Shown here: positions 48,301 through 59,276 of the stretch, in pieces
Numbering within the stretch: position 1 is the first letter of the stretch
Layout: every line of letters starts with the position of its first letter
Assembly (NCBI GenBank): GCA_023374045.1
Contig: CM041779.1
Coordinates: 267,850,131-267,914,130 of the forward strand
Length of the DNA stretch: 64,000 bases
From: Limonium bicolor
Taxonomy: Eukaryota; Streptophyta; Magnoliopsida; Caryophyllales; Plumbaginaceae
Direction: 5' to 3'
The notes under the pieces: model-generated
What the model saw: only the letters and a program-made list of their open reading frames with translations
Told to the model about the DNA's origin: nothing
The model's database searches: none
Translations under genes and position numbers: made by a program

Positions 48301-48898
48301 TGAGGGAGCTCAAGCTTCCATGGCTGTCCGGTTGGAGAAGGAAGGAGAAATCGAGAGTGAGGGGGATGGTGTTTACGTGAGTGAAGAGAATAGAGTAGGA
48401 GAGGGAGTGAGATAGGTAGTAATGTAGTTACTTTATGCTTTTTATTGTTTTTGTCTTTAGCTAATAAGAGGAGAGTGTGAGGGAGTGTGAGGGGGGCATG
48501 GAACCGGCCCACACAGCACACACACACACAGTTTACATTTTAATTTTAAAAGTGGACACATAAGTTTGGTCTATTTATGTTTCTACCCCACAACTTCCCG
48601 TTTTTGACTGTTTTTACTAATTTCTCGTTTTACTGATTTTATTGGGTCTAAAGCTTCACTAATATTTATTAATGATTATTTAGTTGACCAAAATTGTTAC
48701 GAGTCTATTTGACCCGCTTAAAGTCACGTTTTCTCGGTTTCCTCGAAAAACGCGCTTTAAGGTTCGTTAGTGATTTTAATCCGTTTTAAGGATCCGTTTT
48801 CTTCGGAATTTGTTCCCTCATGATTATTTATACTTAATTAAGCTTCTAAATTACTTATTAGCCTAATTAATCAATATTTTTAATTACGGGGTATTTCA
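45360..48898 (-). mobile_element. LTR D, truncated, minus strand
   Basis: Ends on plus with CGGGGTATTTCA at 48898 (TGAAATACCCC on minus). From there it runs leftward through an element-B-like U3 (AAAGCGCGTTTTTCGAGG near 48750), a palindrome array (46735-46990) and the terminal CGCCCCAAGGGGCTCAGC hairpin (about 45590), then is cut by the Tekay insertion roughly 150 bp before its expected end. It is more diverged from A, B and Tekay than they are from each other, fitting an older insertion. Simple repeats: ACTTACTT runs near 45840-45920, CA near 48518-48533. Confidence 0.82.
46735..46990. repeat. 74-bp tandem repeat with GTCCGAC/GTCGGCC words in LTR D
   Basis: Units carrying GTCCGACCCACGTCCGACTC and GGGTCGGCCCGTTCCAG, with TTTACTCTCGTTG spacers, repeat three to four times. 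It is the LTR D version of the palindrome minisatellite, with a distinct word set. Confidence 0.8.
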
Positions 48899-51800
48899 AT
48901 AGCAGCCTTCAAGGTCTTATGCAAATACCTAGAAGCAGTCTAGGTCATATTCATGTTCGAGATCCATGCTCTAGAGACTGACATTGTCGTATCTCGTACC
49001 TAAGTGTTTTACTTAGGTTATTATATACATAATTATAATACTAAGAGTATTATATTAAGTAACAACCATTTCATTACATTGATCGCATATGTATATTTAT
49101 ATAAGTCGATCTATAGTCGATGTAGTATTAGTCCGAATGGACGTTCGAGTGCAGTAGTAGTAATGCGATCATAACAAACAGATATACAGTTCAAACACAC
49201 ATACAGGCATATAAGCTTCCACATAGAATTGTTAACACACATCAACAACGTCTGGACCCGAGGAAGTCCTCAGGATAATCCAGATCAAAACCATCCACAT
49301 ACCGTACACCGCAGACCAAGGGTGAATAAACCCTAAGCTCATTTGGCGCCTTTGTCTGACGTATGATCTAAATATCACTTTGAGTCAGTCTCCATGACTA
49401 ACTAGATCCGGTATTTCCGAATAACATTGTAACCCTGACAGTTTCTTTCCTAGATTTCAACTGTTAATTGTTACGAGTTTCTCCAAACATGTCGGCTTCG
49501 TTACTTAGACTCGTAGTATTTCGACTGTTGAGTCTAATCCATTATATTCATTTAATCTTGTTCATTTTTGAACTTTGGCATATAACCTATAGTTACATGT
49601 ATACATGCAATATTATCATATGGTGTTACTATCCCACCATTTATTATAATACATTATATAAAATAAACCATTAACCTTGTAAGAAGTTACATTTAAATTC
49701 CAAACTTAGTAACTTATAGTTTATAACTATACTCATGTAATGTCATTCACCATTTATTATCATATGATTTCCTACCATAATATATACTCCATCTTATATA
49801 TATGGCTCACGCATATATATATATATATATGTATCTATACATATAAGTTTTATGAATTATAAACCCATGTATTTAAATGTTACATTTATCATTTCATGTA
49901 AGTGAATTATTCTCACTAGTTTGTATTATATAATACAACTTACATTAAGATTTTTATCTTAATACTATGTAACATTTATATTGTATAATTACAACTCCTA
50001 AGGTTTATTCAATGTACACCTAAGTTTATAAATCTCATTATGTATTGTTTGTCACATTATTTCATGTGAATATTCTTACTTATATTAATCTCCTTAAAAT
50101 CACATTAATACTATTCAAATTGTTATAACATTTATAACATTGTAGACCATAGTCTAAAATTCATTTTCCAACTCTTATATTTTTGGTACAGCCCATTATA
50201 CCTCTTTTATTTACAAAACTACCACATTAATTATATAATGCTACAATTATATCCTCATATCATACAATATGACATGTTTATCTCTTTATAACTTATAACC
50301 TATAGTTTTATACAAACTATTATTATTGCCCAAAAGGGCACAAATGTTATAAACCAATTTTTATCAACTTTCCACACTTTTCCTTTATTACAATTTTACC
50401 ACACATTTTATACAATGTTATATATAGCATATAATATAACATTTTTAACTTTATAAAAGGTATAACCTAAGGTTATATATATTGAAAATAATCGAACAGA
50501 CCTAGGTTCTATTCTAATTTGTTTTCCAGCACCTTTAACTTTCTACATTTTCAAATTGACCACATATATAATATCATGTTATATATATCATATATTATAA
50601 TATATTAATCTTTATAATAAATATAACCTATGGTTATATAGGTTTAGAATATCCGAACAGGCCTTATGGTTTGTTCTAATTCATTTCTTTACCCACCAAC
50701 TTCCTATATTTACGAATTTGCCCCAGATTTAAACATATATTTTTATTGTCATTAAAACTATATATTATACACTTTTCTTAATATAGCCTTTTATAATATT
50801 CCAAAAATCACCAAATTTCACCAAAAGGTTATAAACTGTTATATTAACCATTTCTACCCAGAATTTTCGGTAATTACATTTCCACCCCAAACGTTATGTA
50901 ATTTTTACAATTTAATACATAACTTAATATATAGTCATAAATAAATCATTTAACTTATCTAATTTGGTCAACACCTACCATATGGTCAAGGTTGACCTCC
51001 TTAATATTGCCTTGACCAATATTTCCCAGTATTCACTGTTTCTACACCATATTTTCTAGAAATTACAATTTAACCCCAAAACTTTATAAAATCTTATAAT
51101 TTTTATTTAAACTCCTTTTAACACCTAGTTTTCGGCTATATTCATATTTAGCCCCCAAATTTCATTTTAATAATAGTTTGACCCCTATATATTTCCGGTA
51201 ATATTAATATACCCCTAAATCTTGTTTAAACTGAATGTAACATATATTAAAATGGCCTAAAGTACATGGCCTTATTATAAACATTAGTTTATAAAAAAAA
51301 TTACACATAAATGTCTCAAAATACATTCAACTCTCGGACGTGCCCACATATTCTCCATATTTACCAATTTTCCACATAATGTCTTAAATTTGACAATTAT
51401 GCCACTTAATTATTTAATTAATTAACCAAAGTTTCTATAACATTTCCTAGTCATTTTTGAAGTCAAATATGACCATTTAAATATGTTCACTCATGACACA
51501 CATTAAACATAAGCTCCCAAACAGTATAAACATAATATTAAGAAGATATACCTTGATTTAAGAGAGCTCTAAGGTTTGTTTGGCCACGACAAGATGGGGG
51601 GAATTTTTCCACATCTCTTAGACATGGTTTAAAGAGAAATAAGGATATAGTCAAGTTCCAAAAATTGAACTAACTATAAGAACAACTATAAACCATTAAA
51701 AAGCTAGATTTTTACCTTGAATCTCAAGGCTTGTACAAGGTATTTTCGGCCCTGTTTTACAGAGATGAAAGAGTATCAAAAGACCTTCTAATATAAGGCA

Positions 51801-53699
51801 TAAAACCATAGGAAGTCAAGCAAGAAGATGGCTAGGTTTTACCTTGATTAAAATGCCAAAAATGATGTTTTTTGCATGGATTTGGTTACTCCTTGAAGTT
51901 ATTGATATACCAAATGAACAAACATGAAAAGGAGAAGAAAATAAGCTAAGGAAACTAAGGTTTCAAACTGGAATTGAAGTAGAGGAAGAGTTACATGCTT
52001 AAAGCATGTTTTTACCTTAGAAATGTCTTAAGCTTTCTTCCCCCTTAAATTTGAGTTTCAGCCGAGTTTGGACCTTCCTTTTGAACACCAACTCATGCTA
52101 GATGAGTGGGTGAAAGTGGTTGGAAGTTAGTTTAATGGAAAGATGAAGAGAATGATATAACATGTTTTGAAGGTTTACCTCAGTTCAAGTGAGTTGGGTT
52201 TTTAAGTTGGCTGCCTCCAAACTCAACAATGGTGAAATGAGAAGGTTTGAGAGTTGGGAACTCGGCTGGAGTGGGGTGAGAGGAAAGAGAAAGTCAAATT
52301 TTACTTATAAGGTAAGTTTTATTACATATATGCATAGTAAATGATGACTCGTGTTTAGATATTGCTGTATAAGGCTATACAACAGCTATATTGCCACCTT
52401 ATTGGCTGATATTTTTGGGGTCAATGTTGACCATTGACAAACTTAGTCAATTAAGACTAAATTTTGCATTATTTGGGTTAGGGGTGTTAAAAAAACCTGT
52501 AACCGTCTAACCGATACCGAAACCAGAAAACCATACTGAAAATCCGGTTAACCGTACCGATTTTCTGGTTTCGGTTAACCAACCAATCAAGTAAGCCGGT
52601 TACAGTTACGGTTACGGTTATCAGATTTAACCCAACCGGTTAACCAGATTAACCGTTTAACTATTTATAAATTAAAAAATAGGTTTTTTAAAAAATATTT
52701 ATATACTATGCTTTCTTCTTTTGAATTCTAACCCTTATATTTTGTGTTAGATAAAATAAGTTTTGAATTAGAAGATAAAGAAAATGATGAAGGTCGGATT
52801 TTTTTGTCATATAGTTATTTTACAATTAATATTTCGTATCATTACTCTAAAATTTTCTATAAAACTTGTAGAAATGAAGGAGCTCATAGTGGAGTTACTT
52901 ATAATAACAATTAATGAGTCTCTCGACTTTTGTATTGATTGTGAAACTTGGTTGGTATTTGTTAACAATATTTAGTTGTTGTGAGTTAATGGAGAGAAAC
53001 TAGGTGGATTGCTTTAATAACAAAATTTATGATGTAACAGAAAATTTTATTATTTTAAATATAGGTTATAATCTAAAATAGTACATTTTTTTCTTTATCC
53101 GGTTTACAGTTAACCGGAAAAACCGTACCAAAACCGTCGGTTAATCGAACCCGGTTAACCGTTCCTAAATTAAGCGGTTATGGTTATCAATATTGACTAA
53201 CTGTCAAATGCCGGTTAACCGAATAGCTGGTTAATTGGTTATGAACACCCCTAATTTGGGTATTATTCACAAATTAGTCCACAAATTTCTGATTATCTTG
53301 GAAAACTTAGAATTAGAAATTATAATGTGGTACATTATGTCACATTAGTATATTTAAGGGTAATCAAGGCCCTAAAACCAATCAAAACTCATTTTAAAGA
53401 CAATCTTACAAAAACGTGCTTTAAGGAGTTTTAATGCACATTTTGTGTCTTAACGTGTTTTAGAGCTTGATTTTCTTTGGTAATGGTTTTATTATGTTCA
53501 TTTATGATTTATAAGACTTAGGAATTCAATTTGGATCCTAAAAAGTTCATTTGGGCACATATTTGTCCTAAATGATCACAAGGTGTAATTCTTGTTTTAT
53601 GATGATCATTGTTGTTCTCTATTGATTTTTAAGGCATGTTTAGGCCTTAACTATTTGATTAGATGTTTAATCAATTTTTTATTAGTTAGGAGTATTTCA
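48899..53699 (-). mobile_element. AT-rich LTR-like sequence E, minus strand (interrupted by D; contains MITE)
   Basis: Ends on plus with GGAGTATTTCA at 53699 (TGAAATACTCC on minus, a variant of the family terminus). Next to it is the conserved U3 block (ACGTGCTTTAAGGAG..., about 53410-53440) and TTTTCTTTGGTAAT. Further left it is very AT-rich, with degenerate duplicated stretches of about 160 bp near 50280-50720 (TATAACCTA(A/T)GGTTATAT, CGAACAG.CCT) and an AT microsatellite at 49812-49830. It abuts LTR D at 48899. The right boundary is supported by sequence. That everything to 48899 is one LTR is inference. Confidence 0.55.
52479..53253. mobile_element. hAT-type MITE (775 bp) with 8-bp target duplication
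   Basis: Terminal inverted repeats TAGGGGTGTT / AACACCCCTA, flanked by perfect 8-bp duplications ATTTGGGT (52471-52478 and 53254-53261). Subterminal regions are full of GGTTAACCG-like words in both orientations. An 8-bp duplication and short T(A)-GGG-type ends fit the hAT superfamily. It encodes no transposase (longest frame 63 codons), so it is non-autonomous. It sits in LTR E: removing it restores a sequence like other family LTRs (TTTGG..ATTCACAAATTAG). Confidence 0.9.
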
Positions 53700-53721
53700 C
53701 TTAGAATTTGATATAGCTATA

Positions 53722-54470
53722 AAAATAACACTTTAACATCATCCATGTAAAATTTCATCAACTTTAGACAGAGTTTAAGCATCTTCTACATTGAGTGAAA
53801 ATGATAAAAATAACAATCTAAATAAAAGATGTCCGATGTTAAACAGTAAAAATGTCAATCGGTGAGGAAATAATTTCTAAAATCATGTGGGTAGAGGATA
53901 TGATTTCGTCGAAGGTGATGGTGAGAATATAATTTTCCTTTGGAAAATTACATGTCCCACCCATCACATTTGACGAAATTAAACATTCCACCCACAAGGT
54001 TTCAAAATTTACTTCCTCATTCATGTGGTTTCCCCCGTTTTACATCCAACAACTTTTCTACTTTTTGTTCAATTTAATAAATGCTTAAACATTGTTCGAA
54101 ATTGATGAAATTTTACATGGACGATGCTAAAGTGTTATATGTTGTTGTAGTGACAAATCAAAAGCTTTTTAAGCTCAGATGTGACTTGTGGGACCCGATA
54201 AAAATACGCTCATATGTCACATGCTTCATTGGGTCCCACGGGTCACATGTGACCTTAAAAACTTTAGATTCGACTTAAGATCAAAATATAACCTTTTAGC
54301 ATCATCCATGTAAAGTTTCTTCAATTTCAGACAATTTTTAAGTAGATTTTAAATTGAACAAAAATTAGAAAAATTGTTAGGTGTAAACGAGGAAAACCAC
54401 ATAGGTGCGGAAAATAATTTTTGAAACCTCGTGGGGTGAAGAATGTGTAATTTTGCCAAACTTCATTGGT
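53722..54470. repeat. Fold-back repeat with a third copy
   Basis: 53722-53940 and 53941-54140 are imperfect inverted copies meeting at AATTTTCCTTTGGAAAATT. The outer arms share CATC(A/G)TCCATGTAAAATTTCATCAA. A third copy in the first orientation follows at about 54285-54470 (CATCATCCATGTAAAGTTTC...). No reading frame. It resembles the fold-back or MULE-derived hairpin repeats of plant intergenic DNA. I could not find clear terminal repeats or target duplication. Confidence 0.6.
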
Positions 54471-54847
54471 AGCGACCCTGACACAATATGGCTCAGGACA
54501 GATGTCAAAATCTGATTGGAGAAGAAAATGAGTAAAAAAAAAGGAAAAACATATGTATGTAACAGGAGACTTGGGAGGCTATTAGGGGAGGGAATTTTTT
54601 TTTTCAAAATGTTATAACTTACAAAATATAAGTGCAAAAATAAAAAAATTATACTATTGTTCATCATATTCCGTGCTCTTCAAAACAAGATGCATCATGG
54701 ATATGTTTTAGTAAACTTAAAATTTTATGTTTTTAAATTGAGTATATATCTTATTCACTAACAAAATGAATCTTCTTTAATTATAAAATGAACCTTTTTC
54801 ATTAACAAAATGAATATTCTCTAAGATTTACTTTTCTTAAAAACCGA
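54471..54847. other. AT-rich intergenic DNA, nothing recognised
   Basis: No supported gene or mobile-element signature. Short repeats of ACAAAATGAA.. occur near 54755-54825. Confidence 0.5.
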
Positions 54848-55435
54848 CTAGTCAGTGATGACACTATAAAGTGTATAACTAATGTAAAAAGATTACCCTG
54901 CCCCCAACACCCAAAAAACTACCCTAGGAAAGCTAAAAATGTCAAAGGCTTTTTTTGGGTTTATGGTTAAGGGTTTAGGGTCATTAAAAACCACAGAGTC
55001 AGTGACGGCGATATAAAGTGTAGAACTAATGCCAAAAATATTGCCCTACCCCCCCCCCCCCCCAAACACTCAAAAAACTACTCTGGGAAATCTAAAAACA
55101 TCGAAGAAAGTTTTAGGGTTTGTGGTTTAGGGTTTAGGGTCGACGACAATATAAAGTATATAACTAATGCTAACAAGATTACCTTACCCCCTCCCCCCCC
55201 CCCCCCAAACACTAAAAAACACCCTAGGAAAGCTAAAAACGTTGAAGACATTTTTAGAGTTTGTAGTGCCCTAAACCCTAAACCATAAACCCTAAACCTG
55301 TTGAGTCAGTAATAACAATATAAAGTGTAATACCAACAAGATTACTCTACCCCAAACACTCTAAGAACCACCCTAGGAAAGCTAAAAACGCCGAATACAT
55401 TTTTTGGGGTTTGTAGTACAGGATTAGGGTCTAAC
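54848..55435. repeat. Four-copy tandem repeat (about 145 bp) with poly-C and telomere-like motifs
   Basis: Units begin near 54848, 54994, 55139 and 55303. Each has (GAGTCAGTGA) ATATAAAGTGTA, a C-rich run (up to 15-16 C in unit 2), CACCCTAGGAAAGCTAAAAA and TTTTTGGGGTTTGTGG, ending in GGGTTTAGGGTC. Unit 3 ends with the opposite strand form CCCTAAACCCTAAACC. TTTAGGG is the plant telomere heptamer, but here it is part of an interstitial repeat. Confidence 0.8.
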
Positions 55436-55699
55436 GACCTCTGATTCCCTTTTTAATAACCTTTGATTCACTTTTTAACAACATTTGATTCACTTTTGTT
55501 AAAACTTAAGATTCACAATGAGCATATGTATGTACATATAAAAATATGAAATTTTACATTTATCAAAATGTATTCATGTTGGGTCGTATTTTGAGGAGCT
55601 CAAATAATAATAAATAATGATATAAAATATAAATTATTTGGATTTATATCTAACATGTAAAAATTCATAAGAAGACAAAAAAAGAAAGAAAGTGGTGCC
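55436..55699. other. AT-rich intergenic DNA, nothing recognised
   Basis: Contains three short related phrases (CTTTGATTCACTTTTTAACAA-like, 55440-55515). No gene is seen. Confidence 0.5.
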
Positions 55700-56864
55700 A
55701 ATTGGAATCAACCACCCGTCGGTCGAAAAATAATCAGCGTCTTTGATCCGTACAACCTTTATCGTTCTCCCGTTGAGAGACGATTCCTGAGGCGACTTCC
55801 GTCTTCCTCATTGTCTCACCTGATCTGATCAGTGAGTTTGATCTCAATCTCATCGACTCATCATCGCTGGTAGGTTTTGGTCCTTATCTTCCGCCCTCGG
55901 TTGCGTGTCCTGGCCTTGATTTGTTTCTCGGTCAGTCAAGTGTTTATTTTGCCGATCTAGGAGCCTTTCTTGGTGGTTAGGTCTAGTAGTCTCAGTGTCG
56001 GTGTTGGCTGGGTCTTCTCCGTGTGTTGGGTCCCCGGTCCTCTTCTACTGGGACTTTCAGTGAATCGGCAGGGATTAGGACGTCAGTGTCTCTTCTTCCT
56101 TTCGAATTTGGGTGGCTTTCTTTCAATCGTCGAGCAGTGGGCTGTGGGAGGCTTTCTTTCAATCGTCGAGCAGTGGGCTGTTCGCCCTCCTGGTGGTAGT
56201 CTAAGGGCGGTGCCCTAGGGTCTTCCTCGCCCTGTGTTGGTGCTCTGTGTAGTGGTCGCGCGGTGGTGGTCTTCCCCCAGAGGGATCGTTCTTCGCTTCT
56301 CCTTGCCAGATTCTGGTCGTGATTCGGTTGATTTGGTTTCTGAGTTTTTGGGGTGCGTCTGTCGTCGGGGTTTGTCTTTGTGAGCTACACCGACAGTGTT
56401 GTCCTCACCGGCATCAGTTGGTTCTGTTTGGAGAGTGCGGGACTCCTTGGTCCAGTTTGGGTGGTAATCAGAATCTGGGAGACGGTTGTGGGATCAGGCA
56501 ATTGTTAGGGGCGTTTGTTCTCTCAGGTTCTGGTATTCTCTGGTGATTGGTTGCAATCGCTTTCTAGGTGATTGTTCTTGCTGGTTGTCTCTGAAATCCG
56601 ACTGGTTATAGGTGGTGTTGAGTTGTTTTGGATCGGAGATAGTGTTCTCTGGTGTCGGGTTTGTGATTCTCTGTCGTTTTGGTGAGTGTGGTGTGGAACT
56701 GCCCTCTCGGTTTTCTGGATACTTCCGTTTTGGAGTTGGTTGCTGCCCTCCTATTGTTTCGATTGGGTTGATTTCGTAGTGCAGGTTGGAACTCAGTGTG
56801 AATTTGTTCGGCTGAGTGGTCAGGCTTTGATTAAGTTGTTGAGGTCCCTAGCGGTTATTTTCAG
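55700..56864 (+). mobile_element. LINE 5' region, no recognisable ORF1
   Basis: GC- and GT-rich sequence sharply different from the AT-rich DNA before it, running into the LINE ORF. It includes a 32-bp direct duplication (56114-56145 and 56150-56181). Frames of 60-82 codons exist, but none looks like a LINE ORF1 (no RRM or CCHC). A short frame 56686-56868 ends in an ATGA overlap with the ORF start. The 5' boundary and target duplication were not found. Confidence 0.6.
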
Positions 56865-59276
56865 ATGAGCTGCATAACTCTCAATTGCAGGGGATTAGGT
56901 AAATCCAAGGCAGTCTATTGGGTTAAGAGTTTGATTCTAAAACTCAATCCCGATATCATCTTCCTCAGTGAGACCCATAACTCTGAGAGTGATATGGAGT
57001 TTTTCTTTGTGATGTTCCCTCAGTATAGCAGGATAGCGGTTACAAGCAGGGGGAGGAGTGGAGGCCTCTGCCTTATGTGGAAAAGTTCCCTAGTTTGTTC
57101 TATGATTTCTCAATCTAGGCATCATATGTCGGCTAGTATGTCTATGTCGGGAGATCTCCATTTTGTGTTTACCGGGTTTTACGGGTGGTCCAATTGGTCT
57201 CTTAAGCATTTGTCCTGGAAACTTCTCCGAATTCTTGGTAAGCAAGTTAGCTTGCCTTGGGTGATTGCTGGGGACTTCAATCAGATTATGCATGCATCTG
57301 AGAAGATTGGGGGTAGAATCAGGCAAGAGGTTCACATGGCCCCGTTCAGAGAGGCCATTATTGAATGTGATCTCCATGATATCGGCTTCTTTGGGGAGAG
57401 TTCTACTTATACAAATTGCCAGGATGGGGATTCCCATTCCCACAGTAGATTGGACAGAGTGTTTTGCTCCTCGGCGGGGCTACAGGCCTTCCCCAATATT
57501 TCTGTGGAACATCTACCCCGGGAAGATTCGGATCACTGTCCTCTCTTTATCAGGTTCTTTGGTACTCATAAAGTTCCGGGAAAAATTTTCAGATTTGAAA
57601 ATGGCTGGTGTTTGGATCCCAAGTGCGCAGAGATTGTTACGGATGTGTGGAGTAACAATTATCCTAATATTACTACTTCTCTGGATCAATGTGCTCGGAA
57701 GCTAAGCGAATGGAAGGGGTGGTCTATTTCCAAGATTAAATGGAAGATCATTAATAAGAAGAAAGAGTTAGGCAAGATCTCTATTAGTGATAGCTCTTTG
57801 GGAGCTATCAATAATAGAAAGAGGCTCTTGTTGGAAATTGAGTTACTCTCTTTCCGGGAGGAAATATGGTGGAAGCAACGATCTAGAGATAAGTGGATTA
57901 GGGAAGGAGATAAGAATACGGGTTATTTCCATGCTAGGGCTTCATCTAATAAAAGATCAAAAGAGATCTTTGGTCTCATGGATCCCGGTAGCACTATGCA
58001 GTATTCTTGGCAGAGGATAGAAGTCATTGCTAGAGAGTATTTTCAAAACCTCTTTTCTTCTTCTCAACCTCAGGTGGATAGGGACCTTTTGGGAGCGGTG
58101 GAGGGTCGGCTAAATGGTAGTTTTATTTCAGAGCTGAGCAGACCTTATACCAGAGAGGAAATCATTACCGCTGTGAAACAATTAGGAGCTAACAAAGCTC
58201 CAGGGCCGGATGGTTTCAATGGTAAATTCTATATCACCTTTTGGCATATCATTGGGAATCAAATTATTGATGCAGTCATGCCTATTCTGAGAGGCCAGCC
58301 CCTCCCTGAGTCCTTGAATGAGTATTTTATTACTCTTATCCCAAAGATGGCGGGGGCGACGGAGATTGATAAATTCAGACCGATTGCTCTCTGTAATTTT
58401 GCGTATAAGATTGCTTCCAAGACCTTGGCTAATAGGGTCCAACATATTCTCCCTCATCTCATCTCTCACAATCAATCAGGTTTTGTGAAAGGGAGGCTTA
58501 TTACCGACAATATCATTCTAGCAGGTGAGCTCCAACACTTTTTAGAGAAGAAACAAGCTATTAAAAAGGGTTACTTTGCTCTCAAGTTGGACTTTAGCAA
58601 GGCATATGACAGATTAGAGTGGAGCTTCCTCCAAGATGTTCTCACTTCCATGGGCTTCCCTTCTCTTTGGATTACTCCAGTTATGAATTGTGTTCGCTCT
58701 GTCAGATGTGCTATCCTCATCAACGGCAAGCCAGGTAACTCTTTCGACCAGTCTAGGGGCATTAGACAAGGAGACCCTCTTTCTCCCTTTCTATTCATAT
58801 TGGCTCAGGAAGCCTTGTCTAGTCTCCTTAATAAGTCTGATATTAATGGAGATTTCCATGGTATTAAGCTTTCCCCCCTCTGCCCGTCTATATCTCACCT
58901 AGCCTTTGCTGATGACCTTCTCCTTTTTGGTAAAGCCGATCCCACTAATATCTCCCGCCTGAATCATATTCTCACAAAATTCCTTCTAGCCTCCAGCCAC
59001 AAAATCAATCATCTCAAATCCGAATTGGTATTTAGCAAGAGATTATCTCTCCCCATTAAAGATAATCTCTCCAGCCTCCTGAATGTGCAAGAGGTGTCTT
59101 GCTTCTCCAAATACCTGGGCCTTCCCCTCAAGATAGGTAGGAGAAAACATGATCTCTTTACCTATCTTATCGAATCCGTTCATAAAAGGGTCTCCAGTTG
59201 GACTAAACCTATGGCACAAGCAGCTAGATCCATCATGGTGTCTAGTGTTCTCCAGTCTATTCCCAACTACACTATG
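56865..59276 (+). pseudogene. L1-type LINE ORF2: endonuclease and reverse transcriptase, split by a solo LTR
   Basis: Makes target-primed cDNA. 804 codons are open from ATG 56865. The APE-type endonuclease has N7 (LNCRGLG), E36 (LSETH), D137/N139 (GDFN), RLDRVF and D223-H224 (SDHCP). RT blocks are LGANKAPGPDGF, YFITLIPK, FRPIALCNFAYKI, QSGFVKGRLITDNI, KLDFSKAYDRLEW, GIRQGDPLSPFLF and FADD (residues 681-684). The set is that of plant L1-clade LINEs. At 59272-59276 (CTATG) a solo LTR interrupts the frame. Translation past 59276 into the LTR is artefactual. The frame resumes after 63890 as SLFALPKGIIAKL and is lost in the N gap. No internal stop or frameshift is visible, so the LTR is the only visible lesion in the sequence present. 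Confidence 0.93.

Noticed and set aside
48126..48527. 133-codon minus-strand frame in LTR D, with similarity to a small frame in LTR B (24845-25030)
   Set aside because: Similarity follows shared CT-rich LTR sequence. No domain is recognised and lengths and frames differ, so conserved LTR DNA is the simpler reading.
55120..55300. True telomere or telomere-proximal DNA
   Set aside because: Only a few heptamers in both orientations within a 145-bp unit, and the flanks are ordinary transposon DNA.
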